From Candidatus Omnitrophota bacterium (GTDB lineage Bacteria; Omnitrophota; Gorgyraeia; Gygaellales; JAQTUX01), in the NCBI GenBank assembly GCA_028707125.1, contig JAQTUX010000001.1, forward strand, positions 62,001 to 126,000: a DNA stretch of 64,000 nucleotides. Direction: 5' to 3'. Below are positions 7,088-15,890 of the stretch, one piece after another. Position 1 is the first letter of the stretch, and the number at the start of each line of letters is the position of its first letter. The position numbers and the translations under genes were made by a program. A model generated the notes under the pieces. It saw nothing but the letters and a program-made list of their open reading frames with translations. It did not search any database and was not told where the DNA came from.

Positions 7088-8533
7088 TTAAGGGAGGCGC
7101 GCCGATATTGCTTTGCTGTCTGTAACAAACAGGTGCTCTTTGTAGCGGCAGAGGATGGTTAAACCGCGCCTTAGGCCTTCCGGGATCTTCCGGAACTCCG
7201 CGTCCGGCAGATAGATGAAACGCGCCTTTAGCGAAGGGGCGCTCAAGGCCTGCTCTAAAGACGGCGCATCTTTGAAATACCTGTAATTATCCGTCGACAG
7301 GTAAAAAAACGCGGAGCCCCTGTCTACCCTGCATATCATCAATTCGTGATCGCCGGCTTGTTTTAAAGCGGCATTGATCGCCGGCGCCATCTTAAACACC
7401 TCTTCAAAACGCGGCTTGTAAAGTTTAAGCGGCAGGCATAACATAAGCAGGGTCATGGCTATGATTATATATTTTACCGCTTTGGCAAATTTAAATTTGG
7501 CCCCCTCGCTTAATAACCTGTTGAGGGAAAGCCCGGCAAGCAGGGCAGAGGCCGGATACATAGGCAGGATAAAATAGTGCAGTTTCTGGGCGCCGAAAGA
7601 AAAGACAAAAGGGAAAAATACCGCCCATATTACCGGTATAAGCCAGCCGTTGTTACCCCCTTTAAACTCCTCCTTTATCGCCAGATACCCGCCGTGTAAG
7701 GCAAACGGCAGAAAATACCAGTATTTATCCAGCAATGCCCTTATATAATAATACCAGGGAACATCAAACCTGTCCGCGAAACTGGGTGAAAAGGCGACGT
7801 GTTTAAAATTCCAGGCATACCATTTCTCAAACAGCGTGCTGCCGTAGAGTTTATGCTCCAGAAAGATCCAACCCAGCACCGGGACAACCGCGATAAGGCA
7901 GCCGGCTAAAAATAAAGGGTGGAACAGCTCTTTAAATCTGAACCTGATTAACAAATATAGAACCGCTATCACAAGAGGCGCCGTGCCTACAATATCCTTG
8001 GAGAATATGGCGAGGCAGCTTGCCAGGCCGAACAACAGGTAATAACCGCGCCTGCCTTTCTGCGCCAGATAAAACGCGAACATGGCAAGCGCTATGAAAA
8101 ACGTGACCGGCAGATCCATACGGCATTGCCGGCTCAGCCGCGCGACATGATTGGTCAAAAGAAAGCTCCATGCCGCGAAAAAACCTACCCAGATATTCTT
8201 AAGCCGCCTGCCGAAATAGAATATCAGGACAGCGGCAAAAAGCGCGCTCGCCATTGAGAGCAGCTTGGCGGTAAAGAGCCCTGTTCCGAAGAATTTAAAA
8301 AGCAGGGCGGTCAGCCAGATCACAAGGGGGAAGTGATAATAAAACTGTCCGTCGTAACTTGGATCGTAGATATTAAGCCACTGCCCCGTAGCCGCGACAT
8401 GCCTGGCTGTAGCCGCGTACATGTAGGAATCGCCGTCCAATGTAGCTGTATTCCAGGAAAAGGCGAATATCATCATCAGGGCCATGCAGATGATGTAAGC
8501 GAGAAGAAAGGCGTGGTTATTTTTTACCGGCAT
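7088..8533 (-). CDS. GT39/PMT-like membrane glycosyltransferase (ArnT type)
   Basis: A 481-residue multi-spanning membrane protein. The family-typical first loop after TM1 carries the acidic motif ATLDGDSYMYAATARHV (about residues 30-46), followed by roughly ten hydrophobic segments and a soluble C-terminal domain. Lipid-linked-sugar GT-C enzymes of this kind move a sugar from an undecaprenyl or dolichyl carrier onto lipid A or proteins in the periplasm. The acceptor cannot be told. It is the first gene of a two-gene unit with rlmN. The promoter gives a leader of almost zero length. Confidence 0.85.
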   Translation of the reverse strand: MPVKNNHAFLLAYIICMALMMIFAFSWNTATLDGDSYMYAATARHVAATGQWLNIYDPSYDGQFYYHFPLVIWLTALLFKFFGTGLFTAKLLSMASALFAAVLIFYFGRRLKNIWVGFFAAWSFLLTNHVARLSRQCRMDLPVTFFIALAMFAFYLAQKGRRGYYLLFGLASCLAIFSKDIVGTAPLVIAVLYLLIRFRFKELFHPLFLAGCLIAVVPVLGWIFLEHKLYGSTLFEKWYAWNFKHVAFSPSFADRFDVPWYYYIRALLDKYWYFLPFALHGGYLAIKEEFKGGNNGWLIPVIWAVFFPFVFSFGAQKLHYFILPMYPASALLAGLSLNRLLSEGAKFKFAKAVKYIIIAMTLLMLCLPLKLYKPRFEEVFKMAPAINAALKQAGDHELMICRVDRGSAFFYLSTDNYRYFKDAPSLEQALSAPSLKARFIYLPDAEFRKIPEGLRRGLTILCRYKEHLFVTDSKAISARLP

Positions 8534-8542
8534 ATCGGCTTT

Positions 8543-8571
8543 ATTATATTCATTTCCCTTCCGGAATTCAA
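8543..8571 (-). promoter_or_regulatory. Promoter of the GT39-rlmN operon
   Basis: TTGAAT (8571-8566), a 17-nt spacer and TATAAT (8548-8543) on the minus strand. The ATG at 8533 follows after 9 nt with no Shine-Dalgarno, implying a leaderless transcript. It is back-to-back with the plus promoter at 8579. Confidence 0.65.
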
Positions 8572-8578
8572 TAACAAC

Positions 8579-8606
8579 TTGAGTATTGATGTATTTAATA
8601 TATAAT
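8579..8606 (+). promoter_or_regulatory. Promoter of the MFS-acyl ligase operon
   Basis: TTGAGT (8579-8584), a 16-nt spacer and TATAAT (8601-8606), then 8 nt to the ATG at 8615. No Shine-Dalgarno is present in those 8 nt, so the mRNA is predicted to be leaderless. Confidence 0.68.
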
Positions 8607-8614
8607 ATTAGAAA

Positions 8615-9826
8615 ATGGCACCCATAAACAAAAAAATAACCGTATTTTCCTGGGCGCTGTATGATTTTGCCAATACGATATTCTCAATGAATATCGTATC
8701 GCTGTATTTTGCCCTGTGGGTAACGGTCACAAAAGGCGCGCAGGATATCACCTACAGCATCGCCCTTTCCCTGTCAATGCTTATCGCCGCGTTCCTTGAG
8801 CCCCTTCTGGGGACCATCTCCGATATCCGCCAGAATAAAATGCGGCTGCTTATGGGATTCACAGCCGCCTGCTGCGTATTTACGGTATTTATGGGGTTCT
8901 CCGGCGGGTTGTATACGGGGCTGATTTTTTTCATCGCGGCAAACGCGGCATACCAGATAGCATCTATATTCTATAACGCGATGTTATCCCATATTGCCGA
9001 AAAAAGCGACGTGGGAAGGGTCTCAGGCATGGGGGTCAGCCTCGGGTATGTGGGCACGCTTGTCGGGCTTTTCACCATAAAGCCGTTCGTGCTAAAAAGC
9101 GGCTATCAAGCCGCCTTTATACCTACGGCGCTGCTTTTCTTCGCCTTCTCCCTGCCCTGCTTTATTTTCGTGAAGGAAACAAAACTCGCGAAAGGCACAT
9201 TTGAGCTCCCCAGCGTCAAGAACGCCTTCTTAAGGATCAAACGGACGTTTACGGAAAACACGGAATTACAGGGGGTAAAGTATTTTCTTATCGCCGCCTT
9301 CCTGTTTATGAATGCCGTAAACACCGTGATAATCTTTATGTCGGTATACATAAAAAAAGTCGTCGGCTTCAGCGATTCGGAGATCGTCACCTTCTACGTC
9401 ATCTCTACATCCTTCACCATAATAAGCTCTTTTCTTTACGGCTTTGTAACCGACAGGGTAGGGCCGTACAAGGCGCTGGGATGGGTTTTAAAGACCTGGT
9501 GCGTAGGCATGGCGCTTGTAATGCTCAACTTCAGCAAGACGCTGTTCTGGTTTATAGGCCCCATAGCGGGCGCGGCGCTGGGAGCGACCTGGGTTTCTTC
9601 GCGCGCGCTGGCAATACACCTGGCCCCCAAAGAAAAAATGGGAGAGATATTCGGGATGTTCGGCCTGACCGGCAAGGCCTCCAGCATAATCGGGCCGCTA
9701 TTATGGGGGCTGGCCATCCTTGTATTTACGCCGCTTGGGCTGTGGCGCTACAGGATAGCGATCCTAACCCAGCTTCTCCTGGTGATATTAAGCATGCGCT
9801 TCTTCAAAAAAATCAATGGAATATAA
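8615..9826 (+). CDS. MFS transporter, UMF1/Atg22-like
   Basis: A 403-residue, 12-helix major facilitator protein. The N-terminus TVFSWALYDFANTIFSMNIV is characteristic of the UMF1 (Atg22-like) branch (W.LYDFANS...), and the loop between TM2 and TM3 carries GTISDIRQNKMRLL (MFS motif A). Its stop overlaps the start of the acyl ligase/ACP/acyltransferase gene by 11 nt. By analogy with E. coli LplT, an MFS flippase coupled to Aas, I infer a role in moving lysophospholipid or a related lipid. Substrate not shown by sequence. Confidence 0.85.
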   Translation: MAPINKKITVFSWALYDFANTIFSMNIVSLYFALWVTVTKGAQDITYSIALSLSMLIAAFLEPLLGTISDIRQNKMRLLMGFTAACCVFTVFMGFSGGLYTGLIFFIAANAAYQIASIFYNAMLSHIAEKSDVGRVSGMGVSLGYVGTLVGLFTIKPFVLKSGYQAAFIPTALLFFAFSLPCFIFVKETKLAKGTFELPSVKNAFLRIKRTFTENTELQGVKYFLIAAFLFMNAVNTVIIFMSVYIKKVVGFSDSEIVTFYVISTSFTIISSFLYGFVTDRVGPYKALGWVLKTWCVGMALVMLNFSKTLFWFIGPIAGAALGATWVSSRALAIHLAPKEKMGEIFGMFGLTGKASSIIGPLLWGLAILVFTPLGLWRYRIAILTQLLLVILSMRFFKKINGI

Positions 9827-12503
9827 AACACTGCCGCAAATATTCAAAGAGACCGCGTCAAAATTCCGGGGAAACGTCGCCATCCAGGACAAAGACGGCG
9901 GAAAATTAAAGGCCTATACCTTCGGAGAGATCAGGGATTCAGCCGGAAAAATAGGCGATTTTCTTCTCCATAGCGGAATATGCAAAAATAACGTGTCCCT
10001 GATCTGCCCTAACGGCGCGCAGTGGGTAGCGGCGTATTTCGGTATCCTGGAATCCGGTTCGACCGTTGTCCCCATAGATTACACTCTCACGGCGGAAGAG
10101 ATCGCCAATATCATATCGGATTCGCAAAGCAAGGCGCTGTTCTGCTCAAAAGAAGTCCTGCGTAAAATTGAGAGCGCCCTGGGCAAGCTGCCCCACGTCA
10201 AGCTCGTGGTCCTGACCAACGCCCAAGCGCAAAAAGAAGGCATGGCGGGGCTGCGCCAGATAGAAGAACAGGATATCCCCCGTCAAGATATACGGCCGGA
10301 AATAAACATAGACGCTGTCGCCTCGCTGCTTTACACATCCGGCACGACTGCCAGGCCGAAAGGCGTGATGTTGACGCATAAGAACCTGTGCGCGAATTTC
10401 CAGAGTTTAAACGAACTTAAGATATGTTCTTCTAAAGACAATGTGCTCTCCATACTCCCCCTGCACCATGCCTACGCCTTTACCGTCACGCTGCTTCTGC
10501 CCTTGTTTTCCGGAGCGCGCATAACTTATATACACTCTTTAAGGACAGACGCCATACTCTCTATAATGAAAGAAACAAAAGTCACGATGCTGGTAGCGGT
10601 CCCGGAAATGTTAAATGCCATCCTGAATTCCATAGAGGATAACATAAAGCGCCTGGTCCTGCCCTTAAGAATCGGGGTAGCCCTGGCAAGAAAATCCTGC
10701 CTGATCATTTATAACGCCAGCGGCCTTAACTGCGCGAAGGCATTATTCGCGAATATACACTCACGCTTCGGAGGGCATTTAAGGTTCCTGGTAAGCGGAG
10801 GCGCCCGGCTTGAACCCAGGGTATCTCTCGGGCTTATGAGCTTTGGGTTCACTATTTTTGAGGGCTACGGCCTCACCGAAACCTCGCCGGTGGTCGCGCT
10901 GGCTAAAAAGGAAATAAAGAAAGCGGCGGCTGTGGGCAGGGCGATAAACGGCGTGAACATCAGGATAGAAAGCGACAACAAGGGCTCTACCGGAGAGATA
11001 CTGATCTACGGAGACAATGTGATGAAGGGTTACTACCGGCGGGATGAAGACACATCCGCGGTAATAAAAAACGGCTGGTTCTATTCCGGCGACCTGGGGT
11101 TCATTGATGTTGACGGATACCTCTACATAACCGGCAGGGCAAAAGACGTGATAGTTTTGAGTTCCGGAAAGAATATTTATCCCGAAGAAATAGAAGAACA
11201 CTATAAGAAGAGCCCGTTCATCAAAGACATATGCGTCATTGATATAACGCAAGGCGGCGTTATAGGGCTCTACGCGGTGATCGCCCCGGATTATGACCAC
11301 TTCAAGAAGGCGCGGGAGATCAACATAGCGCATAAGATAAAATGGGAGGTGGAAAACCTCGCCAAAAACGCCCCCTCATTCCGCCGCCTGCTGGGCTTTA
11401 CTATCGCCAAGGAAGACCTGCCCAAGACCGCCCTGGGAAAAGTCAAACGCTACGAAGTCCGGTCAAAATATAAGGACGCGGTCCTGCAGAAAACAAGCGC
11501 TGAAGGGACAAATGACGAGCTGCCGCCGGACAAAGAAATACTCAAAGATGAAATGGCGCTGGATATCCTGGGTTGCCTCAAAAAGGAATTCAAAAAGGGC
11601 GTGGCCCTTGGCGATCATCTGGAGCTGGATCTGGGCGTGGACTCGCTTATGCGGGTAAACCTGGCGGCCTGCCTGGAAAAGACGCTCAACCGCAATATAC
11701 CCGACGAGGCAATGTCTTCCGCCTATACTGTCAGGGAACTTATAGAAAACATCAAAGGCCTCTCTACCGCGGAAGCCCCTGGCCGGGCGCCTGAGGCAGC
11801 GGATTGGGGAAAAATACTGCGGGCTGATCCGGGCAAAGAGATAATGGAGAAGATCCGCACGCGCGCCAACCTCCTGGAAAAGGGGTTGATATTTTCAGGG
11901 ACGTTTTTCATAAAGCTGCTCTGCGGCAGCCTGTTTTTGCTTAAATCCCGCGGCAGGCAGAACCTCCCTTCCAGGGCACCCTATATCATCTGCCCAAACC
12001 ACACCAGTTTCCTCGACGGCCTTCTCATCAAGGCGTCCCTGCCGTATTCCCTGGCGGGAAAGATATTCTTTCTCGGGTTCGATTTCAAGTTCTACCGGCT
12101 GGCACTGGTGCGCCCCATTATCAAATTGGCCGGCATAATACCGCTGGCCCCTTCGGAAAATCTGGTTGAGGCGATGCAGGCCTGCGCCTTTCTGCTTAAA
12201 CAGGGTAAGATTCTCTGTATCTTTCCTGAAGGCTCGCGCGGCATAGAAGAAAGGCCCCAGGAATTCAAAAAGGGTGTTGGTATACTGACGCGGGAACTGA
12301 ATGTTCCTGCTGTTCCCACCTATATTAAGGGCGCTCTTGCTGCCTGGCCAAGGACGCAAAGATTCCCCAAGCCCCACCCTACCAAAGTGACCTTCGGCAA
12401 AGCGGTCTATTCTGAAGAAATTAAAGAACCTCGGGATAACAGCGCCTATGAGGCGATCGCTAAGACGCTGCGCGATAGAGTGGAAGGGTTGCTTAAAACT
12501 TGA
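9816..12503 (+). CDS. Acyl-ACP/CoA ligase - acyl carrier protein - PlsC acyltransferase fusion
   Basis: An 895-residue three-domain lipid enzyme. Residues 1-565 form an AMP-binding ligase, with [21 protein letters not shown] (about 170), [32 protein letters not shown] (about 425) and [12 protein letters not shown]. Residues about 575-655 form an acyl carrier domain with the phosphopantetheine serine in [10 protein letters not shown] (about 610). The C-terminus (about 700-895) is a PlsC acyltransferase with NHTSFLDG (HX4D, about 730) and FPEGSRG (about 805). E. coli Aas has PlsC first and no carrier. The likely role is charging fatty acid onto the built-in carrier and re-acylating lysophospholipid. 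Convergent overlap of 11 nt with folE. Confidence 0.9.
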   Translation: MEYKTLPQIFKETASKFRGNVAIQDKDGGKLKAYTFGEIRDSAGKIGDFLLHSGICKNNVSLICPNGAQWVAAYFGILESGSTVVPIDYTLTAEEIANIISDSQSKALFCSKEVLRKIESALGKLPHVKLVVLTNAQAQKEGMAGLRQIEEQDIPRQDIRPEINIDAVASLLYTSGTTARPKGVMLTHKNLCANFQSLNELKICSSKDNVLSILPLHHAYAFTVTLLLPLFSGARITYIHSLRTDAILSIMKETKVTMLVAVPEMLNAILNSIEDNIKRLVLPLRIGVALARKSCLIIYNASGLNCAKALFANIHSRFGGHLRFLVSGGARLEPRVSLGLMSFGFTIFEGYGLTETSPVVALAKKEIKKAAAVGRAINGVNIRIESDNKGSTGEILIYGDNVMKGYYRRDEDTSAVIKNGWFYSGDLGFIDVDGYLYITGRAKDVIVLSSGKNIYPEEIEEHYKKSPFIKDICVIDITQGGVIGLYAVIAPDYDHFKKAREINIAHKIKWEVENLAKNAPSFRRLLGFTIAKEDLPKTALGKVKRYEVRSKYKDAVLQKTSAEGTNDELPPDKEILKDEMALDILGCLKKEFKKGVALGDHLELDLGVDSLMRVNLAACLEKTLNRNIPDEAMSSAYTVRELIENIKGLSTAEAPGRAPEAADWGKILRADPGKEIMEKIRTRANLLEKGLIFSGTFFIKLLCGSLFLLKSRGRQNLPSRAPYIICPNHTSFLDGLLIKASLPYSLAGKIFFLGFDFKFYRLALVRPIIKLAGIIPLAPSENLVEAMQACAFLLKQGKILCIFPEGSRGIEERPQEFKKGVGILTRELNVPAVPTYIKGALAAWPRTQRFPKPHPTKVTFGKAVYSEEIKEPRDNSAYEAIAKTLRDRVEGLLKT

Positions 12504-13050
12504 TCAGATCAAGAGTTTCCGAGCGGGTCTTCTGATTTTCCTTAAATATCCCCCTGACAGCGGAAGTCACTGTAAGCGTGCCGGGCTTGCGTATGCCGCG
12601 CATTGACATGCAAAGATGTTCTGCCTCGATCACGACCATCACCCCCAGCGGCTTAAGCTTGCCCATTATCATATCGGCGATCTGGGTAGTCAGCCGTTCC
12701 TGCACCTGAGGCCGTTTAGACAGCATATCCACGACGCGCGCTAATTTGCTCAGGCCCGTGACCCTGCCTCCTTTCGGGATGTAAGCGATATGAGCCCTGC
12801 CGAAGAAGGGCAGCAGGTGGTGCTCGCACACGGAATAAAGCGGTATGCCCTTAAGCAGGACTATCTCGTTGTGCTTCTGGTCCAGTATTACCTCAAGCTC
12901 TTTTCTGGGGTCATCTTTAAATCCGGAAAATATTTCTTCATACATCTCTGCCACGCGCCTGGGCGTATCCTTTAAGTCCTTTCTCTCGGGATCTTCGCCT
13001 ATGGCCTCGAGGATCATCCTTACAGCTTTCTCGATTTTCTTCAAATCCAT
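12493..13050 (-). CDS. folE: GTP cyclohydrolase I
   Basis: FolE converts GTP to 7,8-dihydroneopterin triphosphate, the first step of folate (or 7-deazapurine) synthesis. The 185-residue length is standard. Zinc-site and active-site motifs are clear: [22 protein letters not shown]-type core (Cys-Glu-His-His), [20 protein letters not shown], and [11 protein letters not shown] with the second zinc Cys. It is the last gene of the EF-G-purH-folC-mnmE operon, 12 nt after mnmE. With folC, pabB and pabC nearby, the window holds several folate genes. Confidence 0.96.
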   Translation of the reverse strand: MDLKKIEKAVRMILEAIGEDPERKDLKDTPRRVAEMYEEIFSGFKDDPRKELEVILDQKHNEIVLLKGIPLYSVCEHHLLPFFGRAHIAYIPKGGRVTGLSKLARVVDMLSKRPQVQERLTTQIADMIMGKLKPLGVMVVIEAEHLCMSMRGIRKPGTLTVTSAVRGIFKENQKTRSETLDLIKF

Positions 13051-13062
13051 ATTTTATCCCCC

Positions 13063-14427
13063 TTATTTTCCAATACAAAACTGACTAAATATATTCTCCA
13101 ATATATCGTCGCTGAAATTCTCCCCCGTTATCATGCCGAGATCATCCAGAGCGCGCCTTAGATCAAAGGCGGCAAGCTCCAAATCCCGCGAAGATGCCGC
13201 GGCCCTTTTTACTCCGGCAAGCGCGTCCGCCATAAGCCCGGCATGCCTGGCGTTGGCCATGATCGTAAAATTATCCGCGGATACTTTTCCGTCAAGGACA
13301 ATGCCGGCGACCGCCTCTTCTACCCTGTCCAGCCCTTCGTCCTTCAGGGCCGAAACCCTGCGGGCGATCATGCCTTTATGCCCCGGCAAACTTAATCTCT
13401 GTTTCAGGTCGGATTTATTTATTACGACGACCGCGTTCCTGCCTTTAAGTTTTTTAAGCAATCGCTTATCCTCAGCCGCGGCCGGCTTTGAGCCGTCCAG
13501 AACAAGCAGGATAATATCCGCCTCTTTGAAATATTTCCTGGTTTTGCTCAGGGCCTTTCTCTCAAGCAGGTCTTTGGGCTCAACTATGCCGGCAGTATCG
13601 ATTATTCTCACAGGTATGCCCCTGATATCCATTATATCCTCGATCGCGTCCCTGGTTGTACCCGGGATATGCGTGACGATCGCCCGTTCCTTTTTAAGCA
13701 GGGCGTTAAGCAGGGACGATTTGCCCACATTAGGCCTGCCGAATATGCAGATGCTTACTCCTTCCCTGAATATCCTGCTGTTTGAGGCGCCCTTAAGCAA
13801 ACCTTCCAAATGGCGCTGTATTTGCAGAATATCTTTATCTAAACCATCCTTGCCGCGCGCCTCTATGCCTTCCTCGGGAAAATCTATCTCCGCTTCAATA
13901 CGGCTTAACAGGGAAGTGAGCGCCTGCCTGATCTTCTTGATCTTGCCTGAAAATGCCCCTCTTAACTGGCTGACGCTGATGGAAAGCGCCTTGTCTGTCT
14001 TTGATCTTATGATATCCAATACGGATTCTGCCTGCGCCAGGTCTATCCTGCCGTTCAAGAACGCCCTTAAGGTAAACTCTCCCGGTTCAGCCAGGCGCGC
14101 TCCGCTGCCGACGGAAATATCCAGTATCCGCCTTAAAGGCACGATGCCGCCGTGGCAGCCTATCTCAACTATATCTTCTCTGGTGTAGGTCTTGGGCTTG
14201 CGCATAACTGTGAGCAAAACCTCGTCCACGGCATTTTCATCGTTGTCCCTGACCCAGCCGTAATGGACTGTGTGGGTCTTATAATTTGAGGGCTTGCCGC
14301 CGTCTTTGGCGGAAAAGATCTTATCGGCTATGGCCAGCGCGCCTTCTCCGCTTAAGCGCACGATCCCTATGCCGCCCTCTCCCATCGGCGTAGATATCGC
14401 GACTATCGTATCTGTTGGATTATACAT
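13063..14427 (-). CDS. mnmE: tRNA uridine-5-carboxymethylaminomethyl modification GTPase MnmE
   Basis: MnmE acts with MnmG to modify U34 of tRNAs. The 454 residues comprise an N-terminal folate-binding domain (DTIVAISTPMGEGGIGIVRL), helical domain, inserted G domain with GRPNVGKSSLLNALL, DTAGI and NKSD, and the C-terminal FCIGK box with the essential Cys. I place the start at 14427: MYNPTDTIVAIS is the normal family start, and GAGGG lies 4 nt before the ATG. A longer reading back to 14493 would run through the hairpin repeat into folC and is not supported. Confidence 0.95.
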   Translation of the reverse strand: MYNPTDTIVAISTPMGEGGIGIVRLSGEGALAIADKIFSAKDGGKPSNYKTHTVHYGWVRDNDENAVDEVLLTVMRKPKTYTREDIVEIGCHGGIVPLRRILDISVGSGARLAEPGEFTLRAFLNGRIDLAQAESVLDIIRSKTDKALSISVSQLRGAFSGKIKKIRQALTSLLSRIEAEIDFPEEGIEARGKDGLDKDILQIQRHLEGLLKGASNSRIFREGVSICIFGRPNVGKSSLLNALLKKERAIVTHIPGTTRDAIEDIMDIRGIPVRIIDTAGIVEPKDLLERKALSKTRKYFKEADIILLVLDGSKPAAAEDKRLLKKLKGRNAVVVINKSDLKQRLSLPGHKGMIARRVSALKDEGLDRVEEAVAGIVLDGKVSADNFTIMANARHAGLMADALAGVKRAAASSRDLELAAFDLRRALDDLGMITGENFSDDILENIFSQFCIGK

Positions 14428-14435
14428 AATTCCCT

Positions 14436-14505
14436 CTACACACTTACGTGTGTAGAATCCCTTGGCTATGCTTATAATCGCAATTCCCCACACGTAAGTG
14501 TGGGG
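14436..14505 (-). repeat. Paired-hairpin intergenic module, copy A (folC/mnmE)
   Basis: Plus strand: CTACACACTTACGTGTGTAG (14436-14455) and CCCCACACGTAAGTGTGGGG (14486-14505), each an 8-bp stem with a 4-nt loop (TTAC and GTAA, mutually complementary). In the mRNA direction the GGGG hairpin comes first and is translated as part of the folC tail; the CTAC hairpin comes last and abuts the mnmE Shine-Dalgarno. The linker contains CTATGCTTA, shared with copy B. Copies B, C and D lie at 33209, 41250 and 45807. Confidence 0.9.
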
Positions 14506-15866
14506 TGTCTTCCCTTTCTTATAACATATTCCCTTGCTTCTGCCGCGACGAACAATGAGCCGCAGACAAGGATCAAATCATCTTTGCCGGCCGATGAGAT
14601 CGCTTTATCCATCGCCTCTTGCACGCTGCCCGTGGTAACCGATGCCGCGCCTTTCAAATATTTTAAGAATACCTCGGGTTTTGCCGCCCGCGCGTGACCC
14701 GAACGCGTCAGTATGAATGCGGGTGTCAGTCCCTGCAACTCCAGCGTTATCCCCTCTATGTCCTTATCCGAAGAAGCGCCAAGCACTACAATAACCTTCT
14801 TACGCGGAAAGTACCTCTTTATCGCGTTCTTTAAGGCGAGGGCTGATGCCCTGTTTTGCGCTCCATCCAGGATAATATGCGGATTCTTAGAGATCACTTC
14901 ACATCTCACCGGCCACAGGCATTTAAGCAGCCCGCCCCTGATCGCCTTTTCTGATATTGATATCCCCTGCCCTGCCAACTGCTCAATAATGCCGACGGCA
15001 ACAGCGGCATTCACGATCTGGTGTTCGCCCAACAATCGTATTTCCAGGCCGCTGTATTCACCGTTAACGCCTCGCAGATCAAACCTCTGCGTATCCTCTG
15101 TGAAATCCGACTCTTTATACAAAATATCCCTGCCGGCTTCAAGAAACCCTACACCTATACTCGCGCATCTCTGCTGTAAAACAGCCCTTGCCTGTTGTTC
15201 CTGCGGGGCGCTTATAACCGCGGCTGTTAAGCCGTTTTTTATAATGCCCGCCTTTTCCCCCGCGATCTGTTCCAATGTCTTTCCCAGCTTATCGGTATGC
15301 TCAAGGCTTATAGGCGTTATGCCGCAGGCAAGGGCGTCGGCGGTATTAGTAGCGTCAAGCCGCCCACCCATCCCCGTCTCAAGCACGACAAGATCCGCTC
15401 CCTTCTCTTGAAAATACTTAAAGGCAAGCGCTGTATATACCTCAAAAAATGACAGCGCTCCGTCGGGGCAGTCCCGGTTATACCGTTCGGCCGCCGGCTT
15501 TATCTCTGTGACCAACCGCGCTAATCTATGCTCGGGGATCATGCCTTCGAAATCCCTGCCGTCAGGCGCGCCTTCTTCATTATCCAACAGCCGTATCCGC
15601 TCTCTGAAATCGTTCAGATGCGGAGAGGTGTAAAGCCCGGTCCTGAATCCCGCTTCTTTAAGGATGTAGGCGAGAAAGGCGCAGGTCGACCCCTTGCCTT
15701 TTGAGCCGGCGATATGCGCGCATCGGAGTTTGTGCTGGGGGCTGCCGAGTTCCTTGAGAAATCCGTCCGCCCTTCGCAGTTTTAATTCCAGTTCATAGTT
15801 GTAGGCGGAGAGTTGCTCAAGATCGGCGAAAGAATCCAGATAATTCAGCGCTTCCCGATAAGTCAT
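14472..15866 (-). CDS. folC: Bifunctional folylpolyglutamate/dihydrofolate synthase
   Basis: A 464-residue Mur-ligase-type enzyme that adds glutamate to folates. Motifs: P-loop HIAGSKGKGSTCAFLAYI (about 50-67), the omega-loop region YTSPHLNDFRERI, VLETGMGGRLDATN and the C-terminal HIILDGAQNRASA and VVLGASSDKDI. The C-terminal 11 residues HPTLTCGELRL are encoded by hairpin copy A, so the repeat has replaced or extended the native tail. It lies 24 nt after purH and upstream of mnmE. Confidence 0.94.
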   Translation of the reverse strand: MTYREALNYLDSFADLEQLSAYNYELELKLRRADGFLKELGSPQHKLRCAHIAGSKGKGSTCAFLAYILKEAGFRTGLYTSPHLNDFRERIRLLDNEEGAPDGRDFEGMIPEHRLARLVTEIKPAAERYNRDCPDGALSFFEVYTALAFKYFQEKGADLVVLETGMGGRLDATNTADALACGITPISLEHTDKLGKTLEQIAGEKAGIIKNGLTAAVISAPQEQQARAVLQQRCASIGVGFLEAGRDILYKESDFTEDTQRFDLRGVNGEYSGLEIRLLGEHQIVNAAVAVGIIEQLAGQGISISEKAIRGGLLKCLWPVRCEVISKNPHIILDGAQNRASALALKNAIKRYFPRKKVIVVLGASSDKDIEGITLELQGLTPAFILTRSGHARAAKPEVFLKYLKGAASVTTGSVQEAMDKAISSAGKDDLILVCGSLFVAAEAREYVIRKGRHPTLTCGELRL

Positions 15867-15890
15867 TTGACAAAGAGGAGGCGGATACTA

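Noticed and set aside
13133-14188. Long plus-strand ORF antisense to mnmE (351 codons)
   Set aside because: It lies wholly inside mnmE, with Ser/Leu/Arg-rich shadow composition and no domain.
14428-14493. N-terminal extension of MnmE
   Set aside because: The frame is open through the repeat, but the extra residues are not MnmE-like, and a Shine-Dalgarno fits the ATG at 14427.
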